Assembly: GCA_012513825.1 (NCBI GenBank)
Contig: JAAZBL010000480.1
Coordinates: 1 to 37,279 of the forward strand
DNA: 37,279 nucleotides
Direction: 5' to 3'
Origin: Limnobacter sp.
GTDB lineage: Bacteria > Pseudomonadota > Gammaproteobacteria > Burkholderiales > Burkholderiaceae_E
How positions within the stretch are numbered: the first letter of the stretch is position 1; every line of letters begins with the position of its first letter. The translations under genes were made by a program, and so were the position numbers. The notes below the pieces were generated by a model. That model was not told the origin of the DNA, made no database searches, and worked only from the letters and a program-made list of their open reading frames with translations. This document shows, one piece after another, positions 11,047-22,377 of this stretch.

Positions 11047-12880
11047 GCGATTCTCCTGCGGGGGATTCGGGTTCGGCGAGCGGGCGCACCGAACCGGGAA
11101 CGATGGTGCCGCCGAAATCCTCGAGCAGCGACTGCACGAACGGATCGGCTTCGATCGCGGCCTGCGCGTCGGCCAGATCCTCCGCGCGGCGGCGGCTCGC
11201 CACGACCGCGGCGGTCGGTCCGACCACGGCGCCGACTTCGACGGCAAGCCGGACCTCGCGCCCGAAATGCCGGCTGAGCGCCTCGCGCGCCCGGTTCACG
11301 GTCGAGGCCTCGGCCAGCGGACGGATCGGCACCCGCACGCGGAACTGCAGGCCTTCGTGCCCGATCAGTTCGCTCTGGCGCAGGAACTGCGCGGCCATGC
11401 CGCCCGCCTGCACGCGCTCGACCAGCGCCGGCCAGTCGCCGTCGAAACCGTCGGCCGGGTCGGCCGACGCGGTCGTCCCTGATCGCGATTCGGGCGGCCG
11501 CGATTCGGGCGGCCGCGATTCGGGCAGCCGCGATTCGGGCGGCCGCGAAATCGGGGCGGCCGGCGCGGCAGCCGGGATGCCCGGCGCGCGCGCGGCCACC
11601 GGCGGCGGCGGGGCCGCGCGGCCTGCCTGCGCCGTCCTCCGGGCGTCGGGAACGGGCCGCGAATCCGGAGCGGGCCGCGAGTCGGGCGCGGGCCGCGAGA
11701 GCGCTGCCCGCACGCCCGCCGTCGAAACCGCGCGCGAGCCCGCCGGCACCTGGAGCGCCTGCGCGCGGGCACGCGGCGCGCCGACCGCCGCCCCATCGCC
11801 GCCGTCGTCCGGACGGAACGCGAGCATCCGCAGCAGCGTCATCGTGAAACCGGTGTGCGGGTCGGGGGCGAGCGGCAGGTCGCGCTGGCCATGGATCGCG
11901 ATCTGGTAGTGGACCTGGACCTCTTCGGGCGACAACTGCGCGGCCAGCCGCGCGAGCAGCGCCTCGTCTTCGCCGGGCACGGGCACGCGTGCCTGCACCA
12001 GCGCGATCCGCTGCATCAGCATCGCGAGTTCGGCCAGCGCCGGTTCGAACGGGACGTTGGTCTCGAGCATCGCATCGGCCTGCGCGACCAGCGCGACGCC
12101 GTCGCGCGCGAGCAGCGCGTCGACGATGCGTTCGAGGTGCGCGCGATCGACGACGCCGAGCATCTCGCGCACGGTGGCCTCGGTCGGCTCGCCGCCCGCA
12201 AAGGCGATCGCCTGGTCGAGCAGCGACAGCGCATCGCGCATGCTGCCGGCGGCCGCCCGGCCGATCTGCTCGAGCGCGCCCGGTTCGCAGCCGACCCCCT
12301 CGGCCTGCAGCACCCGCTGCAGATGCCCGGCCACGAGCGCCGGCGGCATGTTCTTCAGGTTGAACTGCAGGCAGCGCGACAGCACGGTGACCGGCACCTT
12401 CTGCGGATCCGTCGTGGCCAGCACGAACACGACGTGCGGCGGCGGCTCCTCGAGCGTCTTGAGCATCGCGTTGAACGCGTGGTTGCTCAGCATGTGCACT
12501 TCGTCGATCACGTAGACCTTGTAGCGGCCGACGGTCGGTGCATAGACGGCGTTCTCGAGCAGCTGCGTCATTTCGTCGACGCCGCGGTTCGAGGCTGCGT
12601 CGAGCTCGATGCAGTCGACGAAGCGTCCGGCGTCGATGCCGGCACAGGCGGCGCAGCCGCCGCAGGGTTTCGAGCCGACGCCGGTCTCGCAGTTCAGCGC
12701 CTTGGCCAGGATCCGTGCGATCGTCGTCTTGCCGACGCCGCGGGTGCCGGTGAACAGGTAGGCGTGATGCAGCCGGCCCGTGTCGAGCGCGTGCGCGAGC
12801 GCGCGCACGACGTGTTCCTGGCCGACCAGCGAACCGAAATCGCGGGGGCGCCACTTGCGGGCGAGCGCCTGGTGGTTCAT
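11039..12880 (-). CDS. dnaX: DNA polymerase III subunit gamma/tau
   Basis: [65 protein letters not shown]. Confidence 0.96.
   Translation of the reverse strand: MNHQALARKWRPRDFGSLVGQEHVVRALAHALDTGRLHHAYLFTGTRGVGKTTIARILAKALNCETGVGSKPCGGCAACAGIDAGRFVDCIELDAASNRGVDEMTQLLENAVYAPTVGRYKVYVIDEVHMLSNHAFNAMLKTLEEPPPHVVFVLATTDPQKVPVTVLSRCLQFNLKNMPPALVAGHLQRVLQAEGVGCEPGALEQIGRAAAGSMRDALSLLDQAIAFAGGEPTEATVREMLGVVDRAHLERIVDALLARDGVALVAQADAMLETNVPFEPALAELAMLMQRIALVQARVPVPGEDEALLARLAAQLSPEEVQVHYQIAIHGQRDLPLAPDPHTGFTMTLLRMLAFRPDDGGDGAAVGAPRARAQALQVPAGSRAVSTAGVRAALSRPAPDSRPAPDSRPVPDARRTAQAGRAAPPPPVAARAPGIPAAAPAAPISRPPESRLPESRPPESRPPESRSGTTASADPADGFDGDWPALVERVQAGGMAAQFLRQSELIGHEGLQFRVRVPIRPLAEASTVNRAREALSRHFGREVRLAVEVGAVVGPTAAVVASRRRAEDLADAQAAIEADPFVQSLLEDFGGTIVPGSVRPLAEPESPAGESHA
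11484..11543. repeat. 4 x 15-bp tandem repeat (CGCGATTCGGGCGGC) inside dnaX
   Basis: Units at 11484, 11499, 11514, 11529; encodes (minus) PPESR-type pentapeptides. Confidence 0.95.
11647..11700. repeat. 3 x 18-bp degenerate tandem repeat inside dnaX
   Basis: Units cgggaacgggccgcgaat/ccggagcgggccgcgagt/cgggcgcgggccgcgaga; encodes SRPAPD-type hexapeptides. Confidence 0.85.
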
Positions 12881-12962
12881 CGGGAAACGGACTCGGCTAA
12901 GCGGCTTCGGACAAGGCGCGGGGACTCGGAGAGGCGCGGAGCACGGCCAAAGGGGAAAGTCG

Positions 12963-13062
12963 GTGGGCGAGCCGGAACCCCGGCACACATGGAGAAAGGC
13001 TGTGGCTGCTTCCTTCCGGACCTGACCAGTTTCACCCGACCACGCTGCGGGGAGGCCCGCCC
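12963..13062 (-). ncRNA. ffs: Bacterial small SRP RNA (4.5S)
   Basis: Minus strand contains the SRP apical motif GGTCAGGTCCGGAAGGAAGCAGCC with complementary GGGCGGGCC...GGCTCGCCC ends; next to dnaX; -10-like TAGAAT at 13075..13070 places the TSS near 13062. Confidence 0.95.
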
Positions 13063-13176
13063 GGAACGGATTCTAACAGCCGTGGACCGGCCTTCGCCGG
13101 CCGCCCCGGGAGGGCCGCCGGACCCGGCGCTATGATATGGTTTTTGCGACCGATGCAGTCCCCCGCTGGAGCACGA

Positions 13177-13497
13177 ATGACGATTCAACACGTAACCGAC
13201 GCTTCCTTCGAGCAGGAAGTCCTGAAGTCCGACGCGCCGGTCCTCGTCGACTACTGGGCAGAATGGTGCGGCCCCTGCAAGATGATCGCGCCGATCCTCG
13301 ACGAGGTCGCCCGCGACTACGGCAGCAAGCTGCGGGTCGTCAAGGTCAACGTCGACGAAAACCAGTCGGTCCCGAGCAAGTACGGCATTCGCGGCATTCC
13401 CACGTTGATGCTGTTCCGCGACGGCGAGGTCGTCGAGACCAAGGTCGGCGCGCTGTCGAAGTCGCAGCTCACGCAACTTCTGGACAGCCATCTCTGA
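13177..13497 (+). CDS. trxA: Thioredoxin
   Basis: [19 protein letters not shown] active site; start ATG 13177. Confidence 0.97.
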   Translation: MTIQHVTDASFEQEVLKSDAPVLVDYWAEWCGPCKMIAPILDEVARDYGSKLRVVKVNVDENQSVPSKYGIRGIPTLMLFRDGEVVETKVGALSKSQLTQLLDSHL

Positions 13498-13767
13498 TTC
13501 GTTGTAAAGTCGCGCCGCCGGTTTCCCGGCGGCCGCAGGGGACCGAACCGCCCTCCGGACTGCCCCGGACCGGCGCGGCAAGGGCCTCCGGCAGTGACCG
13601 CACCTCCCGGTCAGCGCCTGCCTCTGTCGACCGACAGGGTCGCCACGGCCCTGGAGCAGACACCCCGGTACTGACCAGCTGACGGCGGATTCCCGCCGCG
13701 ACCACCTCACACACCTTCGTCCCGACCATCGGTCCTGTCTACGCCCCCGAGGGCGAGCCCGAACTCC

Positions 13768-15036
<1,269 letters not shown>

Positions 15037-15054
15037 CGGCTCGAGCCTGATCCG

Positions 15055-15663
15055 ATGCCTGTCTTGACGCCGTTCATCCGCTCGCTGATCCTCGCGAACG
15101 TCGTCGTCTTCCTGCTGCAGGGGCTGCTCGGCCCGGTGCTGATCTACTGGTTCGCGCTATGGCCCGGCCGCTTGACCGAAGTGCTCACGACGCCGTGGAC
15201 GCTGGTCAGCTACAGCTTCCTGCACGGCGGGCTGATGCACCTGGCCTTCAACATGTTCGCGATGTGGATGTTCGGCTCGGACCTCGAGCGGGTCTGGGGC
15301 GCGAAGCGGCTGGCCCTGGGCTACTTCGTCGGCGTCGTGACCGGTGCGATCGCGCAGATCGTCTTCGGTGCGCTGTTCGGCGCCCCGGGCGCACCGATCG
15401 TCGGTGCCTCGGCCGGCGTCTTCGCGGTGCTGCTGGCCTACGCGATCGTGTTCCCGCACCGCACGATCATGCTGCTGATTCCGCCGATCCCGATGCCGGC
15501 GCGCGTCTTCGTCGGCCTGTATGCGGGCCTCGAGCTGTTCCTCGGCGTGACCGGCACGCAGAGCGGCGTCGCGCACTTCGCCCACCTGGGCGGGCTGCTC
15601 GGCGGCTGGATCGCCTGGCGCTACGGCAGCAGCGCGGGCGCGGGCTGGGGTCGGCGACGCTGA
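15055..15663 (+). CDS. Rhomboid family intramembrane serine protease
   Basis: HGGLMHLAFNMFAMWMFG, GASAGVFAVLLAYA catalytic Ser region, VAHFAHLGGLLGGW His region. Confidence 0.92.
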   Translation: MPVLTPFIRSLILANVVVFLLQGLLGPVLIYWFALWPGRLTEVLTTPWTLVSYSFLHGGLMHLAFNMFAMWMFGSDLERVWGAKRLALGYFVGVVTGAIAQIVFGALFGAPGAPIVGASAGVFAVLLAYAIVFPHRTIMLLIPPIPMPARVFVGLYAGLELFLGVTGTQSGVAHFAHLGGLLGGWIAWRYGSSAGAGWGRRR

Positions 15664-15721
15664 ACGACGGACTGCGGCCGGTCCCCCGAAGCGGTTCGCT
15701 ACACCGGTCTCCGAAAGCAGG

Positions 15722-16537
15722 TCAGGACTCGACGAGATCCCTGTACGCGTGCCAGGTCGCGTGCCCGAGCAGCGGCAGCAGCACCACCATGCCGACCAGC
15801 ATCGTCGCGAAGCCGACCGCGACCAGCGCCACGATCAGCGCTGCCCAGACGAGCTTCGCCGCCGGGTTCGTCCCGATCGCCTTCACGCTGGTGGCCATCG
15901 CGGTCGCCGCATCGACGTCGCGGTCGACCAGCATCGGCGCCGCGATCGCGCTGACCGAGAACACGACGACCGCCATCGCCGCACCGATCAGCATCCAGGC
16001 CGCCGCCAGCGCCAGGTAGTTCCCGGACAGGAATACGTCGCTCAGGAAGGTGGGCAGGCCGGGAGCGGTGCCGCCATAGAGCAGCGCGAAGACGATCGCC
16101 GACATGCGCTCCCAGGCGATCGCCGTCAGGCCCATCATGGCCGCATAGAGCCCCATCGCGCCGCCGTTGCGCCGCCACGCCCGCAGCGAGTCGCCGAAGC
16201 CGACCGTTGCCCCGGTCTCGTGCCGTCGGCTGATCTCGTAAAGCCCGGCGGCGACCAGAGGCCCGACCAGCAGGAAGCCGAAGACGGCCGACGGAAACAG
16301 GTACGGCGAACTGCGCGCCAGTTGCAGCACCAGCAGCCCCAGCAGTGCGAAGACGAGGCCGTGGGCGAAACTCGCCGTCGGCGCACGGGTCAGGTCGTCC
16401 CAGCCGCGTGCAAGCCAATGGAACGGACGCCCGGCGCCGACCTGGCGAATGACCGGAAGGTCGAAGTGACGGTCGAGCCCCGTCGCGGGCCGATCGAGCC
16501 CGGTCTCGGGCTCGCGGTAGTTTGCCGTGAGTGCCAT
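15722..16537 (-). CDS. DUF2189-like integral membrane protein
   Basis: MALTANYREPETGLDRPATGLDRHFDLPVIRQVGAGRPFHWLARGWDDLTRAP followed by multiple TM segments. Confidence 0.75.
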   Translation of the reverse strand: MALTANYREPETGLDRPATGLDRHFDLPVIRQVGAGRPFHWLARGWDDLTRAPTASFAHGLVFALLGLLVLQLARSSPYLFPSAVFGFLLVGPLVAAGLYEISRRHETGATVGFGDSLRAWRRNGGAMGLYAAMMGLTAIAWERMSAIVFALLYGGTAPGLPTFLSDVFLSGNYLALAAAWMLIGAAMAVVVFSVSAIAAPMLVDRDVDAATAMATSVKAIGTNPAAKLVWAALIVALVAVGFATMLVGMVVLLPLLGHATWHAYRDLVES

Positions 16538-16642
16538 GATGCAGGGACCTCTCGCACGGGTGGACACTGAAGCGCGCCAGGGATACGACGGGCGCGACGG
16601 CTCGATTTCAGTATAGTCCGCCGCCTTTCGGCCGGCGAGAGC

Positions 16643-16672
16643 TTGCCAGCAGGCCCGAAAATTCAATAAAAT
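16643..16672 (+). promoter_or_regulatory. Candidate sigma70 promoter for rpmE2 (TTGCCA - 18 bp - TAAAAT)
   Basis: TTGCCA 16643-16648, TAAAAT 16667-16672. Confidence 0.5.
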
Positions 16673-16763
16673 GGCGGGCTTTGCTGGACGGATTCGCTCG
16701 CATTCCGGTGCGCGCCCATGGTGGGCGCGCCGCGGCGGCCGGCCCGCCCCAGGAGGTCACTCG

Positions 16764-17021
16764 ATGAAAGAAGGCATTCACCCCAACTATCGTGAAGTCG
16801 TGTTCCAGGACATGGCGAGCGACTTCCGGTTCATCACGCGCTCGACGGTCTCGACCCGCGAGACGACCACGATCGACGGCAAGGAATACCCGCTGTTCAA
16901 GCTCGACGTCAGCTCGGAGTCTCATCCGTTCTATACCGGCGCGCAGCAGCGCGTGAACGAAGCCGGTCGCGTCGAGAAGTTCCGCCAGAAGTTCGCACGC
17001 TCCGGCAGCAAGGCGGGCTGA
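16764..17021 (+). CDS. rpmE2: 50S ribosomal protein L31 type B
   Basis: [31 protein letters not shown]...[24 protein letters not shown]; no Cys residues; AGGAGG SD. Confidence 0.95.
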   Translation: MKEGIHPNYREVVFQDMASDFRFITRSTVSTRETTTIDGKEYPLFKLDVSSESHPFYTGAQQRVNEAGRVEKFRQKFARSGSKAG

Positions 17022-17070
17022 TTTCCCGCTCGGGTTCGTCCACGGACGAACCCTTTCGGCTCGTTCCGGA

Positions 17071-17097
17071 AAAGGGCAGCGCTTGCTGCCCTTTTTT
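17071..17097 (+). terminator. Intrinsic terminator after rpmE2
   Basis: AAAGGGCAGC-GCTT-GCTGCCCTTTTTT. Confidence 0.88.
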
Positions 17098-17122
17098 CGT
17101 GGCCGTCCCGTAAGGTTCGCGC

Positions 17123-18871
17123 ATGCGCCCGTTCATGGTCACCGACATCGAGGCCGGCAAGCTGCCCCGCTGGGGGCTGTTCCTGCTGTGCCTGCTGTAC
17201 GTGGTGCCCGGACTCGTCGGGCGCGACCCGTGGCGCACCAACGATGCGGCCGGCTTCGGCGTCGCACTGACGATGAGCCGCGGCACGCTGGCCGACTGGC
17301 TGATGCCGAACATCGCCGGCCTGCCGACGCCGGCCCAGGGGCCGCTGCCGTACTGGATCGACGCGACGTTCGCGCGGATCGCAAGCTGGCTGCCGACGGC
17401 AGGACTGCTGACCGAGCACCTCGCCGTGCGCATCGCGACCGGGCTGATGCTGACCGCCACGCTTTCGCTGGTCTGGTATGCGAGCTATGCGCTTGCGCGG
17501 CGACCGGGGGTACAGCCTTCGGATCCGTTCGGCGCCTCGGCAGGCAGCGTGGACTTCGGCCGGGCCATCGCCGACTCGACGCTGCTGGTCCTGATGGCGA
17601 CCTTCGGTCTGCTGGCCCGCGTGCACGAAACCACGGGCAACGTCGCGCAACTGGCCTGGATCGCCGCGTTTCTCTACGGTTGCGCGAACGCGCTCGAACG
17701 CCCCGAACGCGGCGGCGCGATCGCCGGCGCGGCGATCGCCGCAACGTCGATGTCGCACGGATTGCCGCTGGCCTTCGCGCTGGCCGCCGTTCTGGTCGCA
17801 TTGCCTTTCGCGGTGCGGGCATTCCGGCTGGTCGGCGGCAGGCGCATCCTCGCCGCCGCAGCGCTACCGGCCATCGTCGGCAGCCTGGCCTGGCCGCTGG
17901 TGCTCGGCGTCGGCGACGAGGCGATGCGCGCCCATCTGTCGGGATGGCTTCAGGCGCAGCAGGCGGCGGTCTCCGGTCCGGCCTCCGATGCCCTCACCTA
18001 CTTCGCCCGGACCACGCCCTGGTTCTACTGGCCGGCCTGGCCCGTCGCCACCTGGGCGATCTGGCGCTGGCGATCGCGCTGGAGCGAACCGGCGATCGCG
18101 CTGCCGCTGTTCGCGGCAGCCGCCTTCTCGCTGCTTGCGCTGATCGCGCCGGGCGGCGCCGAGCGCCTGCTGCTGCCCGCCACGCTGCCGATGGCGCTGC
18201 TGGCCGGCGTCGGACTGCCCACGCTCAGGCGCGGCATCGTCAGCCTGATCGACTGGTTCGCGGTGATGAGCTTCACGCTGTTCGGCATCGCGATCTGGGC
18301 CTGGTGGATCGCGCTGATGACCGGTGTCCCGCCGCGCATGGCCTATCGGGCATCCCGGCTGGCGCCCGGCTTCGAGCCGCCGCTCGTGCTGTTCGAGGTC
18401 GTGCTCGGCCTGCTGGCCACGCTGGCCTGGCTGGCGCTCGTGCGCTGGCGCATCTCGCGCCGGCCGCGGATGATCTGGCGGGCGATGGCGCTGTCCTGCG
18501 GCGGCCTGGTGCTCGCCTGGTTCCTGCTCATGACGCTGTGGCTGCCGGTGTTCAACGAACGCAATACCTACCGCGACGTCGCGCTCGGCCTGCAGCAGGC
18601 GCTGGCTTCGGCGCCCGACGAATGCGTGCGAACGCGCGACCTCGGACCGGCTCAACGCGCCAGCTTCCTCTACTTCGCGCGGCCGCGCTTCTCGGCCCAG
18701 GACGGCCACGATGGCGAGGCCTGCGGCTGGCTGCTGGTGCAGGATGACGGCCCGATTTCCCAGACCGTCTCGCCGGCGGTACCGGGCGCCGAATTCGTCT
18801 GGGAAGGCCGGCGCCGCGCCGACCGCAGCGAACGCTTCCGGCTGTATCGATTGCACGACGCGCACCGGTGA
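17123..18871 (+). CDS. ArnT/GT39-like membrane glycosyltransferase family protein
   Basis: Multi-TM 582 aa with DPWRTNDAAGFGVALTMSRGTLADWLMPNIAG...GPLPYWI, resembling GT39-like proteins. Confidence 0.7.
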   Translation: MRPFMVTDIEAGKLPRWGLFLLCLLYVVPGLVGRDPWRTNDAAGFGVALTMSRGTLADWLMPNIAGLPTPAQGPLPYWIDATFARIASWLPTAGLLTEHLAVRIATGLMLTATLSLVWYASYALARRPGVQPSDPFGASAGSVDFGRAIADSTLLVLMATFGLLARVHETTGNVAQLAWIAAFLYGCANALERPERGGAIAGAAIAATSMSHGLPLAFALAAVLVALPFAVRAFRLVGGRRILAAAALPAIVGSLAWPLVLGVGDEAMRAHLSGWLQAQQAAVSGPASDALTYFARTTPWFYWPAWPVATWAIWRWRSRWSEPAIALPLFAAAAFSLLALIAPGGAERLLLPATLPMALLAGVGLPTLRRGIVSLIDWFAVMSFTLFGIAIWAWWIALMTGVPPRMAYRASRLAPGFEPPLVLFEVVLGLLATLAWLALVRWRISRRPRMIWRAMALSCGGLVLAWFLLMTLWLPVFNERNTYRDVALGLQQALASAPDECVRTRDLGPAQRASFLYFARPRFSAQDGHDGEACGWLLVQDDGPISQTVSPAVPGAEFVWEGRRRADRSERFRLYRLHDAHR

Positions 18872-20241
18872 TCCGGGATCTGCTCAGGCTCGCCTGGCCG
18901 GTCTTCATCGGCCAGGTCGCGGTGATGCTCAACGGCGTCATCGACACCGTGATGGCCGGTCGGCTGTCGGCGGTCGACATGGCCGCGATCGGACTCGGCG
19001 CGAGCATCTACATTTCGATCTACGTCGGGCTGATGGGAGTGCTGCTGGCGCTGATCCCGATCGCCGCCCAGCATTTCGGCGCGGGCCGCCTCGATCGCGT
19101 CGCGCACGCAACCAGCCAGGCCGTCTGGCTGGCCGTCGCGCTGTCGATCCCCGGTTGTCTCGCGCTGGGCTGGACGACGCCGTGGCTGCAGTTCGCCGAC
19201 GCGCCGCCCGAAGTCGCACAGGTCGCACGCGGCTACCTGTATGCGACGGCAGTCGGGCTGCCTGCCGCGCTGCTGTTTCGCGTGTTCTATGCGCTGTCGA
19301 ACGCGATCGCGAGGCCGAAGCTGGTCATGGCGATCAACCTGGCGGCGCTCGCGCTGAAGGTCCCGCTGAACGCGCTGTTCATGTACGGCTGGGTCAGTGC
19401 GTCGGGGCAGCCGATCGTCCCGGCGATGGGCGGGGCGGGCGCCGGCCTGGCCACCGCGATCCTGCAGTGGCTGTCGCTGCTGCTGGCACTGGCAGCCGTG
19501 CTCGCCGCGCCGACCTTCCGGCAACTGCGCATCCGTCGGCCCGGGCGCCCCGACTGGACGCAACTCGGCGAGCTGCTGCGGCTCGGCCTGCCGATCGGCG
19601 GCGCCTACCTGGTCGAGGTCACGTCGTTCACGTTCATGGCCCTGTTCCTCGCGCGACTCGGCGCGACCGTCGCGGCCGCCCACCAGGTCGCCGCGAATCT
19701 CGCCGCGCTGGCTTACATGGTGCCGATGGCGCTGGCCAATGCGACGAGCACGATGGTCGCGCAGTCGATCGGCGCCGGCAGCCGGCAGCGCGCGCAGGGC
19801 TATGGCCGCACCGGGCTGCTGCTGGCGACCGGCTTCGCCTGCATGGTCGCAGCCGGCCTGTGGGGCGGCCGGGACGCGATCGCCGGCGCCTATACGACCG
19901 ACGCGGCGGTGATCGCCGCGGCGGTGCCGCTGGTGGCGCTGGTCGCCGCATTCCACGTCTTCGACGCGCTGCAGACGACGGCGGCGTTCGTGCTGCGCGC
20001 GTACCGGATCACGGCGCTGCCGATGCTCGTCTATCTGGTCTGCCTGTGGGGACTCGGCCTCGGCGGCGGCTGGTGGCTGGCCTTCGGCGTCGGCAACAGC
20101 GACGCAGCGATCGCCGGCGCCGTCGCCGGCGCACGCGGCTTCTGGATCGCCGGCGGCTTCAGCCTGATGACGGCGACGCTGCTGATGCTGTTGATCGTGC
20201 GCGGTGTCTGGCGCAGCGACCGGGCGCCGTCCGCGGTCTGA
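18868..20241 (+). CDS. MATE family efflux transporter
   Basis: LLRLAWPVFIGQVAVMLNGVIDTVMAGRLSAVDMAAIGLG; GTG start overlapping upstream stop. Confidence 0.92.
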   Translation: MIRDLLRLAWPVFIGQVAVMLNGVIDTVMAGRLSAVDMAAIGLGASIYISIYVGLMGVLLALIPIAAQHFGAGRLDRVAHATSQAVWLAVALSIPGCLALGWTTPWLQFADAPPEVAQVARGYLYATAVGLPAALLFRVFYALSNAIARPKLVMAINLAALALKVPLNALFMYGWVSASGQPIVPAMGGAGAGLATAILQWLSLLLALAAVLAAPTFRQLRIRRPGRPDWTQLGELLRLGLPIGGAYLVEVTSFTFMALFLARLGATVAAAHQVAANLAALAYMVPMALANATSTMVAQSIGAGSRQRAQGYGRTGLLLATGFACMVAAGLWGGRDAIAGAYTTDAAVIAAAVPLVALVAAFHVFDALQTTAAFVLRAYRITALPMLVYLVCLWGLGLGGGWWLAFGVGNSDAAIAGAVAGARGFWIAGGFSLMTATLLMLLIVRGVWRSDRAPSAV

Positions 20242-21003
20242 TCAGACGGGCGGCGGCAGCGAGTCGTCGGCGGCGCGCCGGTCCGCGATCGCATCGCCGT
20301 CGGCGCCAGCGCCCGACGGGCCGCCGCCCGGCGTGCCGCCGCCCGGCGCGCTCGACCCGCTCGTCGCGCCCGGCGCGTCGCCGTCCTGCGCCTCGATGCC
20401 GCGCGCCGACTCGATCAGCAGGTGACGGCGGTAATAGCGCAGTTCCTCGATCGACTCGACGATGTCGGCCAGCGCCGTGTGGGCGCCGCGCTTCGTGACG
20501 CCGCGCGCCAGGTCGGGACGCCAGCGCCGGCACAGCTCCTTCAGCGTGCTGACGTCGAGGTTGCGGTAATGGAACCAGGCCTCCAGGCGCGGCATGTAGC
20601 GCGCCATGAAGCGGCGGTCCTGGCACACCGAGTTGCCGCACATCGGCGAGGCTCGGGCAGGCACCCACGGCGCCAGGAAATCGAGCATCGCCTGCTCGGC
20701 GGTGGCTTCGGTCCAGCGCGATTCGCGCACCCGATCGATCAGTCCGGAACGCCCGTGCGTCGAGCGATTCCACTGGTCCATCGCGTCGAGCACCGCGTCG
20801 GGCTGCGCGATCGCGATCGCCTCGCTCTGGGCCAGCGTGCGCAGTTCGCCGTCGGTGATGACGATCGCGATTTCGAGCACGCGATCAACCGTCGGGTTCA
20901 GTCCGCTCATCTCCATGTCCACCCAGGCGAGGAAGGTCTCGTTCGGACGCGGAGGCAGGGTCGGCGCGGCGGGTTCGTAAGGCTGCCGGGGGGCGTGTGA
21001 CAT
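20242..21003 (-). CDS. orn: Oligoribonuclease with low-complexity C-terminal extension
   Basis: [28 protein letters not shown] and [21 protein letters not shown] family; about 55-aa Gly/Ala/Pro-rich tail. Confidence 0.95.
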   Translation of the reverse strand: MSHAPRQPYEPAAPTLPPRPNETFLAWVDMEMSGLNPTVDRVLEIAIVITDGELRTLAQSEAIAIAQPDAVLDAMDQWNRSTHGRSGLIDRVRESRWTEATAEQAMLDFLAPWVPARASPMCGNSVCQDRRFMARYMPRLEAWFHYRNLDVSTLKELCRRWRPDLARGVTKRGAHTALADIVESIEELRYYRRHLLIESARGIEAQDGDAPGATSGSSAPGGGTPGGGPSGAGADGDAIADRRAADDSLPPPV

Positions 21004-21111
21004 AATTTTCTCCGGCCGGCATTCTCCCATACGCACGGCCAGCGACCGCGGCCAGGCACCCGGCCGAGACCGGCCGGCCGCGGATTCGAACGCCATTTCC
21101 CGAGCAACGCA

Positions 21112-22377
21112 TTGCCTTCACTGCACGGCTTCACCTACGTCTTCGCGGCTGCGCTGCTGGTTTCGGTGTTGCTGCGCTTCTGGCTGACCGGCCGGCAGAT
21201 CCGCCACGTCGTGCGCCACCGCGACCAGGTGCCGCCGAGCTTCGCCGACCGGATCGGCCTGGACGCACACCAGCGTGCGGCCAGCTACACGATCGCGCGC
21301 GCCCGGCTCGGGCTCGTCGAAACCGTAGTTTCCGCGGCGCTGCTGCTCGTCTTCACGCTGCTCGGCGGCCTGCAGTTCCTGATGGATGCGGCGTCCGCGC
21401 TGTTTCCGCGATCGCCGATGCTCGCCCAGCTGGGCTTCGTCGCCGGCGTCGCGCTGGCTGGATCGATCGTCGACCTGCCGATCGAGGCCTGGCGACGCTT
21501 CCGGCTGGAGCAGCGTTTCGGGTTCAACCGGATGAGCCCACGGCTGTTCGTCGTCGACACGCTGAAGTCGCTGCTGCTCGGCGCGGCCTTCGGCCTGCCG
21601 CTGCTCGCGCTGGTGCTGTGGCTGATGCAGGTCAGCGGCGGGCTCTGGTGGCTGTGGACCTGGTTCGCCTGGATCGCGTTCAGCGTCATGGCGATGCTGA
21701 TCTTTCCGACGCTGATCGCGCCGATGTTCAACCGCTTCGAACCGCTTCCCGACGGCGAACTGCGCACGCGCGTCGAACGGCTGCTCGCGCGCTGCGGCTT
21801 CCGGTCGAAGGGCCTGTTCGTCATGGACGGCAGCCGGCGTTCGGCCCACGGCAATGCCTATTTCACCGGGCTGGGGCGCTCGAAGCGCATCGTGTTCTTC
21901 GACACGCTGATCTCGCGCCTCGATGCCGACGAGATCGAGGCGGTGCTCGCGCACGAACTCGGTCACTTCCAGCTGCGCCACGTGCCCAAGCGCATCGCCG
22001 CCAGCTTCGTGCTGAGCCTGGGCGCGCTCTGGCTGCTCGGCTGGCTCTCGCAGCAGCCGTGGTTCTATCAGTCGCTCGGGCTCACGCCGCTGCCGGGAAT
22101 GTCGAATGCAGCCGCGCTGGTCCTCTTCTTCCTCGTGCTGCCGGTGTTCGCGTTTCCTCTGCAACCGCTGTTCGCGCTGCTGTCGCGTCGACACGAATTC
22201 GAGGCCGACGCGTTCGCCGCCGCGCACGCCGATCCGCGTCACCTGGTCAGCGCGCTGGTCAAGCTCTACCAGGACAACGCCTCGACCCTGACGCCCGATC
22301 CGGTCCATTCGGCGTTCCACGATACCCACCCTCCAGCCGTTCAACGGATCGGCCGGCTGGCATCGCTCGCGACATGA
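21112..22377 (+). CDS. M48 family metallopeptidase (Ste24/CAAX protease-like)
   Basis: HEXXH motif [24 protein letters not shown], multi-TM. Confidence 0.93.
   Translation: MPSLHGFTYVFAAALLVSVLLRFWLTGRQIRHVVRHRDQVPPSFADRIGLDAHQRAASYTIARARLGLVETVVSAALLLVFTLLGGLQFLMDAASALFPRSPMLAQLGFVAGVALAGSIVDLPIEAWRRFRLEQRFGFNRMSPRLFVVDTLKSLLLGAAFGLPLLALVLWLMQVSGGLWWLWTWFAWIAFSVMAMLIFPTLIAPMFNRFEPLPDGELRTRVERLLARCGFRSKGLFVMDGSRRSAHGNAYFTGLGRSKRIVFFDTLISRLDADEIEAVLAHELGHFQLRHVPKRIAASFVLSLGALWLLGWLSQQPWFYQSLGLTPLPGMSNAAALVLFFLVLPVFAFPLQPLFALLSRRHEFEADAFAAAHADPRHLVSALVKLYQDNASTLTPDPVHSAFHDTHPPAVQRIGRLASLAT

Noticed and set aside
11484-11543. CRISPR-like array
   Set aside because: 15-bp repeats without spacers, in frame within dnaX: a coding tandem repeat, not CRISPR.
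11039-12880. Programmed -1 frameshift in dnaX for gamma
   Set aside because: No A-rich slippery heptamer with downstream stop was seen.
13500-13540. Intrinsic terminator after trxA
   Set aside because: Good hairpin but no U-tract; noted only as part of the rho leader.
16607-16763. Zur operator upstream of rpmE2
   Set aside because: L31B genes are often Zur-regulated, but no AT-rich Zur-type palindrome is visible here.
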